From: Euryarchaeota archaeon UBA23
GTDB lineage: Archaea > Thermoplasmatota > Poseidoniia > Poseidoniales > Thalassarchaeaceae
Reading direction: 5' to 3'
Assembly: GCA_002498725.1 (NCBI GenBank)
Contig: DAIJ01000007.1
Coordinates: 1-23,656, forward strand
DNA: 23,656 nt
Shown here piece after piece: positions 22,985 to 23,656 of this stretch. The position numbers were made by a program, and so were the translations under genes. The notes beneath the pieces are model-generated. The model was given only the letters and a program-made list of their open reading frames with translations, was not told the DNA's origin and made no database searches. The number at the start of each line of letters is the position of its first letter. The first letter of the stretch is position 1.

Positions 22985-23656
22985 ATGAGTGAGGAGTGCT
23001 GTGGCCATGGTCACTCCAATGAGGATGTTTTGGAGGCCACTATAATGCAAGACTCTGTCGGAAGTAATTTTGATTTCTCTTGGAGACTTGAGGAGTTAGA
23101 TTCACGCTACCTTCTCGGTGGAGGAGTTGCAGTTGTTGCTATCGTTTTGATGCTAATTTTCTCCACACTTTGGACTGCCGCAGGGCCTTCTATCGCCGGA
23201 GAAGGAGATGATGACTGGTGGAATACACCCGTCGATCAACGCTACAAAATGGATCTCAATATGACTGGCTTGCGCAGCCAATTGCCAGAAGCAGGTCCCT
23301 ATACTTGGAGTGGCCCTACTGAACACTTCGTCGAAGTCGATTTACCACCCAGTGAGCAAGATGTAGGGTATCCAGGGCCAGCTCTTATGCACATCGCCCT
23401 ATGGATGCCAGATGTAGAACCTGGAACTAAAATCCCAGTAATTGCCACTATACATCCGTACTACGACTTTGGAGGAGAAGGTGTAGCAGGTGACGACTCG
23501 AATCCGAATACAATTCCTGACGCTGGAGTCGGTGCTTGGGTGTTAGAACAATTCGTACCCCATGGCTACGCTTTAGCTCAAGTCTCAACTTTCGGAACTG
23601 GGAAATCGACACACTGCCAAGACGTCAAAGGCTTAGGTGAACAAATAGGAATTCAA
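22985..23656 (+). CDS. Membrane-anchored S15 (X-Pro dipeptidyl-peptidase / CocE-like) hydrolase, partial
   Basis: The first 224 residues of a larger protein, still open at the window edge. The short N-terminus MSEECCGHGHSNED is rich in Cys and His. One helix at about 43-66 (GGGVAVVAIVLMLIFSTLW) is followed by an acidic, Trp-containing linker, then a beta-rich alpha/beta-hydrolase entry: ALMHIALWMPDVEPGTKIPV, a Pro-Tyr-Tyr loop (158-160), and HGYALAQVSTFGTGKST with CQDVKGLGEQ (211-220). The last part matches the G-x-A-x-V-x-x-x-G-T-G-x-S ... C ... EQ region that precedes the nucleophile in the S15/CocE family, whose members release X-Pro dipeptides or cleave esters. The nucleophile Ser and the rest are outside the window. 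Topology suggests an external catalytic domain on a type II anchor, fitting uptake of proline-rich peptides. Codon use is more GC-rich than in the gene before it. Confidence 0.82.
   Translation, partial: MSEECCGHGHSNEDVLEATIMQDSVGSNFDFSWRLEELDSRYLLGGGVAVVAIVLMLIFSTLWTAAGPSIAGEGDDDWWNTPVDQRYKMDLNMTGLRSQLPEAGPYTWSGPTEHFVEVDLPPSEQDVGYPGPALMHIALWMPDVEPGTKIPVIATIHPYYDFGGEGVAGDDSNPNTIPDAGVGAWVLEQFVPHGYALAQVSTFGTGKSTHCQDVKGLGEQIGIQ

Noticed and set aside
1..23656. Possible CRISPR array, insertion sequence or prophage
   Set aside because: No direct-repeat series, transposase, integrase or phage structural gene is visible on either strand.

Overview
The window looks like a piece of a low-GC archaeal chromosome, most likely a planktonic marine euryarchaeon of the Marine Group II (Poseidoniales) type. 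That placement is inference. The evidence is an archaeal-style initiator tRNA-Met (A1-U72 pair, three G-C pairs under the anticodon), an archaeal/eukaryal Tyw2-type wyosine-tRNA enzyme, a membrane-tethered double winged-helix regulator, bacterial-type UvrC, and several very large secreted or surface proteins with C-terminal anchors. Genes are tightly packed on both strands. No gap without a gene exceeds about 200 bp, and I see no insertion sequence, CRISPR array or phage gene.

Layout. 1-260: initiator tRNA-Met on the minus strand with an encoded CCA, and a leader region for pyrC that contains an 8-bp dyad. 259-1599: dihydroorotase. 1612-5245 (minus): a beta-propeller lipoprotein, a 65-aa membrane-associated peptide and a membrane-bound transcription regulator. 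5344-6977 (plus): a two-gene operon with 1-nt overlap encoding an M29/NicX-like aminopeptidase homologue and a thiamine pyrophosphokinase-like protein. 6989-9280 (minus): an AI-2E-family permease and a GT4 glycosyltransferase. 9412-10143 (plus): a dolichyl-phosphate-mannose-synthase-like GT2. 10148-17204 (minus): a 39-aa acidic ORF, a 1554-aa surface protein with a beta-helix followed by PKD-like repeats, and a winged-helix STAND ATPase. 17230-18987 (plus): UvrC, starting 25 bp from the divergent STAND gene. 19045-21987 (minus): an unrecognised 980-aa secreted, C-terminally anchored protein. 22050-22934 (plus): Tyw2. 22985-end (plus): the first 224 residues of a membrane-anchored S15-type (X-Pro dipeptidyl-peptidase/CocE-like) hydrolase, cut by the window edge.

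How the genes fit together. One group is housekeeping: pyrimidine synthesis (pyrC), tRNA function (initiator tRNA, Tyw2), DNA repair (UvrC) and cofactor activation (TPK-like). The other group concerns the cell surface: three large exported proteins, a membrane-anchored peptidase, a permease and two sugar transferases, consistent with a glycosylated envelope and use of external peptides. Two unusual ATPase or membrane regulators (STAND and double wHTH) are the best candidates for signal-dependent control, but their targets cannot be read from the sequence. Small perfect hairpins lie at or across most plus-strand gene ends, and this is the most systematic non-coding signal in the window.
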